NCBI RefSeq assembly: GCF_910592395.1
Contig: NC_088310.1
Coordinates: 27,111,491-27,175,490, forward strand
Source: Lineus longissimus
Taxonomy: Eukaryota > Nemertea > Pilidiophora > Heteronemertea > Lineidae
Direction of reading: 5' to 3'
DNA length: 64,000 nt
This document shows positions 38,414 through 51,400 of the stretch, one piece after another (position 1 is the stretch's first letter; every line of letters begins with the position of its first letter). The notes below the pieces were generated by a model. It was not told the origin of the DNA. It saw only the letters and a program-made list of their open reading frames with translations, and searched no databases. A program made the translations under genes and the position numbers.

Positions 38414-41001
38414 GTCAGCATCCGTACGTCGGGTTAGATAACGCCAGAGGTGCGACAATGGACGTGCGAGAAAGAAACTGAAAGTATAGTTACAGTAGAT
38501 GTGACGACACTAATTCCTACACAGTGAAACTTGCGAGTTCTTAGTGAAGCCATGCCATCCAGTAGGGATGGAGACGAGAAAGAAACGTGATTTTCTCCGT
38601 CACGGTAAGAGAAATATCAAGTCCAGTGACCTGTGTGACTTATCGATGACCCCTGAGCCAACAGTTCCATTCTCTCACGATACAAGTATTCCCCGGTGTT
38701 CCCCGGACATTCCATCCTAGGACATTTCAAACTTCTACACCGGGTTCACGCAAAGGTAATGCCAGTGGAATTTCTGACGTGACCAACCCGCGATTATTCA
38801 GCTAACGCAGGTTGCTGTCACTTGCCAATAACTTGCTATCTCTGCTTGCTGGACTACGACGTGTTACTACTAAACGAGACCATTCCTCCAGTGACGGGAA
38901 CAATGGTGCTAATTGGTCTAGCAGCTCATTATGATCCGTACCAACACTGGTTCTTGGAGGAAATTGAACTGGTGCGCTAAACCCAGGCAATATGGTCGGC
39001 AAAACTCTGTGTGGGGGGGGGGGGGGGGAGGGGACTTACATTGGGTATTATGACAGCAAGCAAGGGAATCAGTGTACAGTGGAACCTCTATTAGCGGACA
39101 CCTCTCTATTTATGGACAACCTCTCTATTAAGGACACTAGGTTTGCTCCTAAATTTCTTGTCGTTTCCATTCAGTTAGACCTCTCTGATAAGGTCATCTC
39201 TCAAGGACAGCACTTGCCAGTCCCGTGGGTGTCCTTAATATTGTGGTTCTACTATATATCGCACTATCTAATCAAGCATATCCTCGCAGCTAATGCTTCA
39301 GATTGATGTCATTACAGCTTTTTCAGTGGCCGTCATGATTCTTATCATTTTAAAAATAAAATGATAATTTATGCTGATATTCCCCAAGCATCTGTGATGA
39401 ACGCATTCCACGTTCGGGTATCGTTAAATCCTAGCAAACAGTAAAATCTCACCAACTCCTATATCGATCCATAAGTATCAGGTTCCCTCATTACCGAGGT
39501 TGCGTCAAGACGAGTGCTGTGCCGGGGAAAAGCGATGGCGCAAATTCACGCCACGCGCCATCGCTAGTGGTGGCTGGGGGGGGGGGGGGGTAGGCCAACA
39601 GTGGCAGTTTTTTCATCCACCTGCGCCCCTTTTAATTCATACTCCGCGCACAGTATAGTACGCCGTAGATTCATAAACGCGGTGCTGAGACGAGTCGGTC
39701 CGTGGCTAATATCTCAGCAACTAAGCGTTGATATGTTAATTCCAGTTACAGGTTTTATGCTGTTGCTTACCAACAATGTTACTGGTGTTTGTAAGCAAGA
39801 GATCTAACTGAGCAGCTGAGCGACTGAAGGCAAGGTCTCTAGATTGTTTTAACTTTATCCGAATGCGCCAAACCAAACCCGTAACTTGAGCGTTTTGGGA
39901 CACTGAGGTTGTGCACCAGACACGATTCTGGTGAACGAAAAAACAGTGCCAAGTGAAACTTAAAGTTGCATAATTGCAGCGAAAGGATAGTTTGGTTCCC
40001 CAAAATAAAGGAGACTTCACCATAAAAGTCACCCGTGCCACATTCCACCAAAGATACGAAATACCTGCTTACCTTCTGCTTGAAGAGCTTCACTTGCGCA
40101 GTATTTCCTTGACGTATCGGTAATAGTCCATTAAGACTGATTTCCGCAACCACAGTTCCCCAGTGGGGATCAATACAGGAATTGAATGATTTTTAAAACA
40201 CGACGCCCGATAAAAACTATGTATCAACCGAAATCAGTTAAATCCATATATATGTATAACGGTAGTTGACACTTCGAGCGCATGTGTTTAACGCGACGGA
40301 CACTTCTTTCGGAGGTAGTACTCCAAATGGCAAGAGTGTCATCGTCATCGCAGTTAGTCCGTGGTTGCCATGGTAACCAGGTGTTTCCTCCAGGCAAGGT
40401 TGGGAATTAAAACCGCGTTGGTTGTGTGACTGAGACAAGAAAGCACATTGTGTGCGAATGAACTCGAGATTGTGAAAACAACCCAGATTCTCCTCAATGC
40501 AACAAGTAGGTAGCAAGTTGGTGGATCAGATTAAGTTGCACAACGCCGGTGATAGGTGCCTCTTAGTTGTCACAGAGCACAGACACTAAAAAAAAATCTC
40601 TACTGAGATTACTCTATCATGACATCATGTCCAGGTTTTTGCGTGTTTCTGTAGGTTTTGTGACGAGTCATCGAGCACGTTAATATTGATCTGCTGATTG
40701 TGATCGTCACGCGCCAGTGACACATCCGGGAACTTGTGCAGTTATCATGGCACGTGTTGGCAGAGAGGAGCCTTGCTTGGAGAATTGTTTTTTTGTATCT
40801 CATCAACTGCCCATCAAGGGAGTATAAACCTTGAGCGTCTGGATGGTTCCCAAACATGATTTTGGACACCTCCACTCTTGACTATATCACCCTTTAGCGG
40901 TCTGCATCGCTGGCATCTTCTGCTTGCTAAAATCAGCTCTAGGAGGATTTGTGCATTTTAGAAAACTTCACTGACTCATAGCAGATTCATAATTCACATA
41001 T
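38414..41001. other. Intergenic region between ankyrin gene and ninjurin
   Basis: It should hold the promoter and 5' leader of the ankyrin gene (38414 to about 38900). It contains a short TIR element at 39077-39254 and G homopolymer runs at 39012-39028 and 39577-39590. No exon was recognised among several 60-100 codon open frames. Confidence 0.45.
39077..39254. mobile_element. Short TIR element of the CAGTGGAACCTCTATTA type
   Basis: The left end is cagtggaacctctattagcg, followed by three echoes of ggacacctctctatta. The right end gtgtccttaatattgtggtt, when inverted, resembles the left end. TA lies on both sides (gtgTAcagt and ctacTAtata), consistent with a Tc1/mariner/pogo-like TA duplication. 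Related fragments occur at about 26690-26790 and 61195-61262. No coding capacity. Confidence 0.65.
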
Positions 41002-41007
41002 TTTATT
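41002..41007 (-). promoter_or_regulatory. Polyadenylation signal, ninjurin
   Basis: TTTATT on the plus strand gives AATAAA on the minus strand 148 nt past the ninjurin stop codon, the normal spacing for a short 3' UTR. Confidence 0.6.
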
Positions 41008-41154
41008 GACAATACTATTCATTTACAATCTACATCTCCATAGACTACCGCGAATTTTTTTAAAATTGTAAGTGAAAAGTTTGTGATTTTTCCCAGGGGG
41101 ACACTTATTACTGTTACACCGATTCACGCGGTCCTTCAACGTATCTTTACGCTG

Positions 41155-42642
41155 TTACGTCCAGCCCATGGCTGATATAATCATATTAAGTACTGTTATG
41201 ACCATGACGATCACGGCAGTTGCGTTCAATAAAAGCAGCGCCTGGTGAATACTCGCCCTCTTTTTTTTCACTTCCTCCTTGTAATATCTGACGTAATCCG
41301 CATTGCCCGTCATTGCACTATCCATCGGCTCCGTTTTGGCAAAGATGGACACATTGTACTGAAAATGAATCATAACGCATGCATATTAGTTGATTCAAAT
41401 TGATCCCTGCTGCAACAACGCTCTGGGACAGTCCCGCTTTTAAAAAATGACGAATCCAGCCACATCAGCTGGGCTTTTAACCTCACTGGACAACGTGGTG
41501 AGAGGTTGGTCTGGCAGATCCAGCCAATGTCAATACATTGAGGGTTAAGCTTGGCTTCACTCGGATGTCATGGATCGTGGTTGTTCGTTACCAATCATTC
41601 GGAGCACAATCGGGTGTTGCTATGGTTGTACCATTGTCCCACGTGGGGGACAATTGGGGACGATTCATGGCGTGTGGATTATAGATCGGGATTAACTCCA
41701 TACGACCAATAGGAGTAGGACAATGAATTCCAAAGCCATCGTCATTGTCCTCTGTCGTACGGCACACCCCCGGGACAGTCCATTTCGTCATCCTATTCGC
41801 ACTGTCAGGGCGAGGGACGAGGCCAGTCCGATGCGTCTGGAGTGTACCGTACGGCAGCAGTATGGACTTCAGAGACGACAAACCGACAACCGAGACATCA
41901 TGTGTTCTCATACTTACAATATAGAACCACATTCCTCCGACTACAAGCTGTAGTATGAGGGAAATGATGATCATAATGACGAGAGACACCCACAGGGCAA
42001 GGTATTTGCCTCGGTCGGTCGCGAAGACAAGTGTCTTGAGTTGGGACACATTACTGGTGATCAGGGAAATGTTCAGGAGGCTGAAAGATAGAGATGATTT
42101 ACTCAAACATATTCAGAGACAGAACACGAAACACAACCCAAGGAATTTATCTTTGCTGCTTTAGCCAAAGGCAACCGAGGAAAAACACCAAAGCATTCCA
42201 AAGCGGCGAAGACATGTGTCAAATTAAACCGGGGACAATTTAACATTGGCGCCATTTAGAAGATATGAGACACAAGGACGGCACAACGAGTCGTCGTCCT
42301 CACTTCTCGCCGACAAATTGTCTACAAACTTCACAACAGGTTCATCGCAGTATATCCGATGTGAAAGGCATGATAGTCTTCGGTGCTAATGTCTCAATCA
42401 CACCATAGAACAATCTATTGAGTTGTAACATAGTTGAGGGTGACTTCGATTGTTTCACATATAGTAATCCCGCACGACTTCCCATAAACTTATTCTTACC
42501 CCTTGACTAGTGTTCCTTTCTTGTCGTGTGTATCGGGGTCAGGGACCTCATCGAACAATCCGTCTAATTCATCCATCCCGGACACCAGCTCATTGTCATC
42601 GTCAACCAACCCATGCTCATCGCTTGTGTTTGTGGCTGCCAT
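41155..42642 (-). CDS. NINJ: Ninjurin, 169 aa
   Basis: Joined minus exons 42642-42500, 42080-41918 and 41358-41155, all with consensus borders. Ninjurins are small two-helix membrane proteins known for adhesion and for polymerising to rupture the plasma membrane in lytic cell death. The N-terminal 45 residues are acidic (DDDNELVSGMDELDGLFDEV). Next comes the diagnostic amphipathic block LLNISLITSNVSQLKTLV (49-66), equivalent to the LDIALLMANASQLK block of vertebrate ninjurin-1. A first hydrophobic segment follows (about 75-102, LWVSLVIMIIISLILQLVVG), then a charged loop, then a second hydrophobic segment (about 142-167). The loop (103-140) is longer than in vertebrate NINJ1 and contains YYKEEVKKKR. 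Orthology to NINJ1 versus NINJ2 is undefined. Confidence 0.92.
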
Positions 42643-44684
42643 CTTACTGAACATGAAGTTTTAATCTACAAGAGGAAATAGTCCCAAACTTGTCCGGTTA
42701 CTGGTGTAAAAGTAATGGTAGCCCTACGATTACAAGTCCAAATCACTAAAGCTTACCAGTGTACATGTAAATGTTTTAACCAGGGTAAGCAACGTCGACG
42801 ACAGTTGTCATTTTTAACCTATAACTAAGGACTTCCATTCACGGGGACCTGTATTTCTGTTACACCGACAAGCTCTCATTCAAGACAGCGAACGAAGCTG
42901 TCCCCGCGAGTTGAACAGTTCTGTGGATCACCAGCAGGATGGCTAGAGCGGAAGGTGGCAGTCTGTCTTCGATGGAATGGCCTCATCTAGAACTATGCTT
43001 AGAAGTCCTGTCTACAACACAGCCCGAGAAGGTACACCCAAGGGACCGCAATCTCCAACGCCGTCCTTTCGTCTACGTTCCGCACCCTGACGTGGTGACA
43101 TAATTGATGAGGCGTTAGGAATTTCGGTGACTTACCTTGACATGCAGTTGTCCTTTGCAAAGTTATGTCACACCTGTCTTTGCCGAGACGCAATTGCACT
43201 CCCGGGCCACACTATCCGGATGCTCCTATGAATCACACACGGACAGAACAGTTCATCATCAGCAGGTGGTTGTACGCATATACTGTAAGCTTATCGTGAA
43301 TAGTTCACATGGCATTCACATACTGAAACAAAGGCCTATTTTCAAAAACTCAGTAAAGGATTTTCTGCTATTGTTTATTGATCAGTTCACACAGGCGCGG
43401 ATTGTATTGTTAACTATTACATGTAGATACTGTGTCCTGATTTGGCCTACTAAGACATTTCGGATGAGTCACAACCTGATGGAAAGTCTATATATTGTCT
43501 ATTGATCTGGTGATGCCAAAGTCCTTCATTTCAATCAATCATCATAAACGAGACTGTCATTAACGTAGAATCAACATAAAAAAACTGACTTACATAAGCG
43601 TACATGTATTTGGTCACCGTTGAGGACAAGTTATTTTCCTTCCGTTGTCCCTTTAATTGGAATTCGGCCATGGATTAACTGATTGGTCTACTGTAAACAA
43701 GGTCATGGGTCGTCGCGGCTTTATAAGTGTGCAGCAACTCATTTCCTAACATAATGGAATACTATTAAATTTGACCGCATTTTTTCATATGCCAGTTACT
43801 TTTTGTGACCAGTATAGTTGGAACTACTCCTGGCCGAATTTACAGTAGATAGCGTTCGCATGACTGTCGGGAACAATTCTAAACATCTTAGCATATATAA
43901 ACCCCAGAAAAATCCGTCTCAATGAAAAGGCTTGCTTGTAAAAATATTTCTTCTTCGATAGACAGTCAAGACGACTCCTGACTCATTTGACATGACCGTA
44001 CTGAAAACAATGAAGGCACTTGTATGTTACCCGAGAAAAAGACCAAGCCAACAACATCTTGATGTTGTTAGATGTTCCCTTGCACGGACGATAATCTCAC
44101 TGCAGATCACAATCTAGAGCAGGTCCGCCTTTCGGGACGTTGCTCTGTTCGTCAGGAGACGGGCACAACCACAAAAACGACCAGTTGTCAAAATAAAATT
44201 GCCCATTGTTAATCTGACTATTATCAGATCATCTCGCCGAAAATGTCGAAACCTGGCCGTCTCTTGCCTGGCCTCCCAAAAAAGTGACCACCCGGTTGTG
44301 AGGGGGGCAAAGGAAGCGGATATCAAACCAGGCCAAACCTTGACCGACCGCGAAATAGGCCAAGTCAATGTTGAAAAGTGACTTATCTACCTGCAGTGAG
44401 GGAGTCGAAAGACAAGATTCTAACAGAAGACGTTGAATTGCGGCGGATACAGGCAACCAACCTCACGGGGTGAGTCACAGCTAGCCTCCTTCACTTTCTT
44501 AAAAATCGAGTTTCAAATGAACACTTCGGGTAAATCTTGACCGGGATCGCAAAGTCACATAGACATGGGATGAAACAATGGAGTTTCGAGTCGGGCACAT
44601 ACACAAGACTAAGTTACATTTTAATGTTCTTCGAGCGAAAAGAAATATTCAATTTCCTCTTATTTCTCCAATTTATTTCAGAAA
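42643..44684. other. Divergent intergenic region between ninjurin and the stanniocalcin-like gene
   Basis: Head-to-head arrangement: the ninjurin leader runs left from 42643 and the secreted-protein gene runs right. The ATG of the latter sits 3 nt inside an exon preceded by an acceptor (tttatttcag, ending 44681), so it has a non-coding upstream exon somewhere in this interval. I could not locate either promoter. Open frames here show no recognisable protein. Confidence 0.45.
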
Positions 44685-46844
44685 ATGCCAAAGATGAGGT
44701 TGATATACGCAGTCTTGGTGATATGCGCAGCGTTGAATTTATCCGGCGCCTTCCTACTGAGAGAGAATGTCCAACAACCGGCCTCTTCGGGTAGGGATAT
44801 TTAAAATGTTGCAGTCAATCTTTAAGGCTATAGATCTCCTTAGACATTCACCTCAATTCAATGTCCCGGGACTGTATCTCCTACTTCACCTGTTGCACAG
44901 GTTGTGGAAAACTGTGGACCAAGTTGTGAAGGCCAGAGACTGTTCCTCCTGCTAAACTAGCCAGAGGTTGTGAAAGACAGAGGACTATTCCTCCCGCTAC
45001 ACCAGTCACAAGTTGTGAAAGACCGGGGACTATTCCTCCCTCTACACGAGTCACAAGTTGTGAAAGACCGGGGACTATTCCTCCCTCTACACCAGTCACA
45101 AGTTGTGAAAGACCGGGGACTATTCCTCCTGCCACACCGGCCACAAGAATTGAACGACAGGGGACTATTCCTACTGCCACACCAGCCACAAGTTGTGAAA
45201 GACCGGGGACTATTCCTCCTGCAACACCGGCCACAAGAATTGAACGACAGGGGACTATTCCTACTGCCACACCAGCCACAAGTTGTGAATGACCGGGGAC
45301 TATTCCTCCTGCCACACCGGCCACAAGATATGAACGACAGGGGACTATTCCTACTACCACACCAGCCACGTGTTGTGAAGGGCAGGAGACTACTCCTCCT
45401 ACAAAACTAGCAATAGACTGCGTAGACAAGCGACTATCCTCCGGCTACACCAGCCACATGTTGTGAAAGACAGGGGACTATTCCTCCTGCTACACCAGCC
45501 ACAGGTCCTGCTACGCTAGCCACATATGACTTATCATCCTGCTACACCAGTCACAAGTCGTTTAAAGACAGGGGACTAATCCTCCTGCTACACCAGCCAC
45601 AGGTTGTGAAAGACAGGGGCTACGCCAGCCACATGTTATTAAGACAGGGGACTAATCCTCCTGTTCTACACGTTGTCTCTATGTTTATTCTTTTGACACG
45701 AATGTTATAATGGTTTCAACTGCGTGCTCCTTGCAAGACCACGTTCTTACATATACCCCAGCTATTTCAATCTCTGATTTCCAGACCTTGACGACAACTG
45801 CACAGTCATTGCAAGTCGGGGTGATTGTGACTTCTACACATGCTTCCAAAGACGCCACCAGTGTTCAGAATACCTGGTGGAGCATGCTCGTGATCTCTGT
45901 ACGAAGCTCGAGAACAGGCGACCTCAGTTCACAGCACAGGTAGGTTGTGATTGTGGACAGGCCAGGACAATGTCACAACCTCAAAATATATACCTATGAG
46001 ATGAGAGGCAAAATGGTCCAGCTGGGTATATTAGATATCGCTATATGTCTCAACCGCGCAAGGGGCATTCAACCTTTATGTTGAGAGTGATGAAGACATA
46101 GAAGCACACCCAGTAGAGACATGGCACATCCAGCAGAGACATGGTACACCCTGTAGAAACATGGTGGACCATGTCGAGAGAAAGTACATCCGAACGGGAC
46201 AGAGTGCAACCCTGTAGCCTCATATCACGCCATGTATAGAGTGGACACGCCCAGTAGAGATGGTACATCGAACAGAGACATGGTTCACCCTGTAGCTACA
46301 AATGACACCCTGCATAGACAAGGCACATCCAGTAAAAATATGGAACACCCTGTAGCATATGGCACACCCTGCAATAGTACAGTTTTTAGAAACACGCCAC
46401 ACCCTGTAGAGAAATGATACATTCAGTAGAGACCTGGTCCACCCTGTAGAAACATGGTGCACTTTGTTGGGAGAGTAGGCATCCAGATCAGACAGATAGA
46501 GTATGCCTAGTAAAGAGGCATGGCACATCCAGCAAAGACTTGGTACACCTTTTGGTGCACGTGAAAGATGCGTGTTGGTCTCCTTGTCTTCCCTTCATAT
46601 CAATGTGTCAATTGTACCAATTCAGGGCCAAGTCTGGCTGAGCAACCAAACAAAATGCGTCATGGAAAAGCTGGTCCCTTCATACCGTTTATCAGTGCTT
46701 GACTGCAACGACCTTACGGAGGCAGGCTATGGCTTTTACCTGGAGTGTTCACTAAGTGGGAGACCGAATGTCTGTGACATCATCTGGCAGAACATTGAAC
46801 ACTTCATGGCAGTCACAAACATGAGGAGTGTGAGGTTTGTATGA
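44685..46844 (+). CDS. Secreted cysteine-rich stanniocalcin-like protein, 159 aa
   Basis: Joined exons 44685-44790, 45785-45939 and 46626-46844, phases 1 and 0. The first exon encodes a clear signal peptide (MRLIYAVLVICAALNLSGA). The mature part has nine cysteines, beginning DDNCTVIASRGDCDFYTCF, then HQCSEYLVEHARDLC, then TAQGQVWLSNQTKCVMEKL, and ending with LECSLSGRPNVCDIIWQNIE. Cysteine spacing and words resemble stanniocalcin: a GCGAFAC-type start, TQGKAFVKESLKC in the middle, and an ECYSKLNVC-type end. It is shorter than vertebrate stanniocalcin (about 250 aa) because the C-terminal tail is missing. NCT and NQT are potential N-glycosylation sites. Stanniocalcins regulate calcium/phosphate and inhibit pappalysin proteases; whether this protein does so is inference. 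The exons are not visible as a single open frame because the first intron contains a minisatellite. Confidence 0.72.
44930..45680. repeat. 45-bp minisatellite in intron 1 of the stanniocalcin-like gene
   Basis: The unit is about 45 bp (ggggactattcctcctgcta plus caccagccacaagttgtgaa). It occurs regularly from about 44970 to 45410 in two alternating subtypes (agttgtgaaagaccg and agaattgaacgacag), then degenerates to 45680. The unit length is a multiple of three, so long open frames with 15-residue periods exist on both strands. The frame reading TSCERPGTIPPATPA ends at a TGA near 45288. Direct phase-compatible splicing from 44790 to 45785 makes the array intronic. Confidence 0.88.
46090..46560. 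repeat. Degenerate ~20-25 bp tandem repeats and dispersed repeat copy 2
   Basis: Imperfect reiterations of words such as agagacatggtaca, ccctgtaga and cacatccagcaga occur throughout intron 2 of the stanniocalcin-like gene. The part 46436-46545 matches the complement of 6560-6680, so the same repeat family is present 40 kb away in the opposite orientation. Confidence 0.6.
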
Positions 46845-48456
46845 GTCCATACTGAGGACAGTTACTCAGGGCCAGCTTGCATTCGACAAAGAGGTTCAGC
46901 CAGCTACACTGTCTACAGGTTGAGGCAATGTCACAACCTCGAAACTTCTCTGAGATTTTTGGGTGAAGCTCGTCTCCTCCAGGACTTGACAATGTCACCT
47001 CCAAGCATGAACCATATCTGGTTGAATCGTTCATCTCTGCACAATCTCGTCTACTCCAAGGCAGGACAATGTCACAACCTGGGCAGGACAATGTCACAAC
47101 CTGGGAACAGATATATCCTATTTGAGACCTACAGCTAAAGAGATGGGCAATACTAAGAGCAACTGATTATGTCTCATTGTGCTGACTATTACTCAAGTCT
47201 TGTTTAGTGCTTTTGACACTTTCCCCACGTTTTGGCTGATTTTGACACGGTCTCTTCTTCCCTCCTCTTGATTGTGAAACGGTCTTTTCCGTCTCCTGGT
47301 TGTGACACCGTCTCCAGCAGATCATTCCTGGCGGTACTGTCTCTTGACAGTACTTTCCAATCAAAATATGGGGACGTTTAGAGAATATCATCACTTTGCC
47401 TAGAACTTGCTTATTATCATATAGCACAATCCTCTTTCAGGGATGCAAAATTTGCTTTCACAACAATGACGAAATGTGGACTACAGTCTCTACAGCGATT
47501 CATCAGATATCTCCAAGAGATAAGGACTCCATTTACTGCATTAGACATTCATTAGGTCATACTTAATGTGACGATCTGCACCCAGGGAGGCGTCTTGAAC
47601 TTCGACTTCGGTGCTCATACATGCTGTATGGACTACCTTTACCAGTAAACAAACTATGAGAAGAATCAATTAATTTCATGCAAATATTTATTGATAAAAA
47701 GGCACAACTTGGTTGATACACCAAGTCTGCAATAAACTTTTCAAACAAAACTTTAAAGGGAGCTATGCTATACAGGGACGGTGTGTCTTTATAAATAAAC
47801 ATTCTAAGTGCACAAAAAAGCTGTAATTAATCTGTCAATAAAGATCAGATCATACATTTTTTCGAAAAAATAATTGTAATTAACATACACATGGATCACA
47901 TGTTCATTCAAATAAAGTTCACAAAATTAATAAATAAATGAAGGACGGAGCTTAAATCTTAATTATTTACACTGTTTCACAAATATTTTTGTTATAAAGA
48001 GCTACGTGTATAAACTGAGTCTGGGGAAGTTGTCTCTTTAGTCCAATTATTTGATACCAATATCCCAAAATGGCTGGTCACACCCAATTGACAAAACAAC
48101 AACTAATGCACAGCTGTTTCTTTTGATTATTTCATCAGAGCTTGTGCATTATTCCAAGTAGCTCTCACTTCTTTATGAGATCAATTTTAAACACTTGAAT
48201 TTGTAAAACTGGGTCACGGACGGATCAAATATCAACAATGTTTGATTGAAAAAACTAAGTGACTAATTGCAATCTTGTCAGATTTTTGAAGTACTTGTTG
48301 TCTTTAACTTTCAGAGTTAAAACAACGTACAAGTACACACCTGACCCACTTTGCCCAAGCCAGGGTACCAGCTGGAAGTATGCCATGAGAGAAATTCTGA
48401 CATTTTTTGTCAGATGTCAATCAAACTTTACCGGTAATCAAGGCATCTCTGAAGGT
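46845..48456. other. Convergent 3' region between the stanniocalcin-like gene and the dynein gene
   Basis: Two gene ends face each other here. Plus-strand AATAAA occurs at 47731-47736 and 47794-47799. Minus-strand AATAAA (TTTATT) occurs at 47687-47692. The transcripts may therefore overlap by a short distance. A small tandem doublet (gacaatgtcacaacctgg) lies at 47065-47105, with a related copy near 46925. No exon was recognised. Confidence 0.45.
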
Positions 48457-51400
48457 CTAAGAGTCTAACTGACACAGGAGTGCCACACCTCTCATGATCC
48501 AGAAGTCTGGGCTCTGGTCAGAAGGCACATTGACCGATGTCACAAAGTTTGTTGAATGTCCTGTAGAAGAGAGTGAACCAGCTCTCGCTGATGTACGATA
48601 CAACGGACACTCGTAAGTGTGATGGGAGTCTGCTAAGCTGTGCTGGCTGGATATGGAGGCTCTGGTGCTCTCAGACTTCGACGGACTGTGAACAATCACC
48701 TTGAGAACAGGGAAACAAGAGAAGGAATAAGAAACAAATCATACAGATGCAATCAGTTTTGCCAAACATTCTTTCAGTTTGGATGGAAAGATTTGACTTG
48801 AATGTGATCTGGTTTTGTCAATGAACCACACATTTAAAGCTATGAAAGTATTTTTTTTCAATTCTCTTTTTCTTTATTTTGGGGATTATACAGATAAGTG
48901 AGCTAAACAATAACTAGCCAACCTAACTTTATTGTGTTTTCTTTCTGTTCTTACACACCTGCTTTGGTATAAAGTGAATTTCAGGAAGATGCGAAAAGCG
49001 TTCACCGGGAAGAGAGTCATGTAACGTTTTGTTCTCGAGGTCCCAGCAAGCGCCATCTATGTACAGACCAAACACCAGTACACCGTCATCAGGTGGAGGA
49101 GGACCCTAGAAAACAATCATTGGACGGAATATAGACAGGTTTTTACATCATTTGCAGGAAGAGTCTCGCAAGTGCAATGGTATTAGCATACTTTGACTGC
49201 TCTTCTATCTCACTCTTCATGCGATCTTTCACTTTCTCCTGATTCTTGTGGATGCAAAGGAACCTAAAACAAAACACTGGCCATGTCAGGGAAACTCCCA
49301 CTCACCTTAAATGCCTTTGTCTTGACATCGACCTTACGCGTGATGTCATAGATAACATCTTTATCAATGCTGTTTTCCTGAACCTCGAAGTCGAACACGA
49401 GAGAGTCAACAGAGACACCAATCCTCCTGGCGTGATTCTGAAGAACCCCAGTCAGGAAACCTAGAAAAGACAAAGGAAATCATTCCACCATCACCTAATA
49501 CAGCATCATTCATTGTATGTTTCTGACCTTCAAACTTGAAATACTCAAAGATACACATTGCTGTTTCCAGCATAAGCAGGCTATATGATGTGTTTCGAGA
49601 AGGCCTCTTTGTTACTGGTAAACCACAGAGCACCAGCAAGTAACCAACCAAAGGACCGACATGACCTGCACTGACCTTGTGGGAAGAAGAATGCTGACAA
49701 CCAATAGCTCCTCGGATAGTATCTCATCACATCCATCTCTTCTGGCGAAGACGCAGAGAAGGGCTTGGCTGGCTGCTGACCCTGGGCCACCTTCAATGTC
49801 ATTGTGACCTTGGCCAAGACAAGCTCCAGCCAGTGACTGAAGAAGTCCACCCTCTGGACCAGATCATGCACCCAGGGGCCTAGGCTCTTACATGACGCAT
49901 AGGAGGCATTCTGAAGAAAAATAGCTTTTATGATAAGATTGGAAATACTGAGTGGCTAATATCAATATACGAAGGGGCAGTTCAGTCAGACACTACAAGA
50001 CCAAAGGATATATCTTGTTTTTAAGCATGGCAGAACAACATTTTATGAAAAGGAGACTCAACCACTCTAAACAAGACCTACCTTCCATTGTTCTGGTACC
50101 TTCTGCACCAACAAGGAGTTATACGCTTCCTCCAGGCTCTCTGACATCACCACCTCACCCTTGACAGCCAGGCAGAGTTCCTTGAGTGACTTGTGGATAA
50201 TCAATAGCAGTGTGTTGAAACGATCGACCTCCTGTCTCAGTACGGTAATCAGGGCAGACTGCGACAGCTCATGTACGATGGCTGCTTCAGCCTCAGATGT
50301 GTATTTCGCTAGAATAGAAATTCCAGAAATGAGAATGGACCGATATCTGTCACATGAGATGTTGGTCTCATTACATTATGTTGACATGTTGATACATGTA
50401 CATTGATGTATATGGATGTGCATGAAATGACATGTCAATATAATGTTACAAGCTAACATGCTTTCTTACAACCAGGGCCAGTCCTTCACCAAACCTGACA
50501 TCAGCAATCACAGTAGGCCCAATTTTAATGATATTGCTACCCCAATGTTCAGAGAAGGGGATCGCAAACCTATCAGGAGACAGCTTCACTTCTTTAAGCA
50601 GTAGTATCAATTAACAAAATTTGTAATAAACCAATCGATATCGAGTATTTGTAACATGGTCGTTTATATGTTGATGTGCACTAGGGTGTATTACATATGT
50701 GTACAGTTTTGTGAAAGAAAACCTTTTCCCGTTTATATTTGAATGTATATCTTGTACCAGTGTATGTGATGAAAAGTGAAGTGTTGCAAAAGTGAATTAG
50801 ACAGCTGTAAATGCGGTCGAATGGACAACAAAAAGTACATGAACTTTAAACGATGAAGTACAATAGGAAGAAATGAGGAAATAAGCAGACGGAAAACGGT
50901 ACACACAGGACTCATTACAGCACATAGATTCAGCTCTCCTTTACATGTTATTTGTGCCACAGGAAGGTGAGGGTTAAAATGGTTACAGAACACATACACA
51001 CACACACAAATACTTAATTACTCCATACCAGGCTTTTTTGTTGAATTTGTTTGTCCTCGTCGAGCTGCATTAGAATTAAGCAATCAAACAAATGAAAACA
51101 AGGGCTAAGGGTTGAGATTTCTAGAACAAAAACAGGTCCTTTTTTTAAATGAAATCATTATCAAGGGAATCTACGGGGATCAGGTAACAGGCATTTGTTA
51201 AAGGCATTCGGAATGTTTTGGTAAATTCTATGGTTTAACTGGATGAGGAAGGTCGCTAGCATTAAAATGACATGGGTATTCACACAACCAAGAGGTAGGA
51301 TCATAAAGTCACAGTGAACTAGAGAGGTCTCGAAACATACCAATGACTACCTCATCCTACACTAAAGGAGCTAATTGGCAGGAGGCATCATCATACAGTT

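Noticed and set aside
36905-39595. Runs of G at about 36907-36917, 39012-39028 and 39577-39590
   Set aside because: Simple homopolymers, possibly with length errors; no structured quadruplex pattern of four separate G tracts was seen.
44881-45429. 182-codon minus-strand frame and 146-codon plus-strand frame with 15-residue repeats
   Set aside because: Generated by the 45-bp minisatellite; the flanking exons splice past it in phase.
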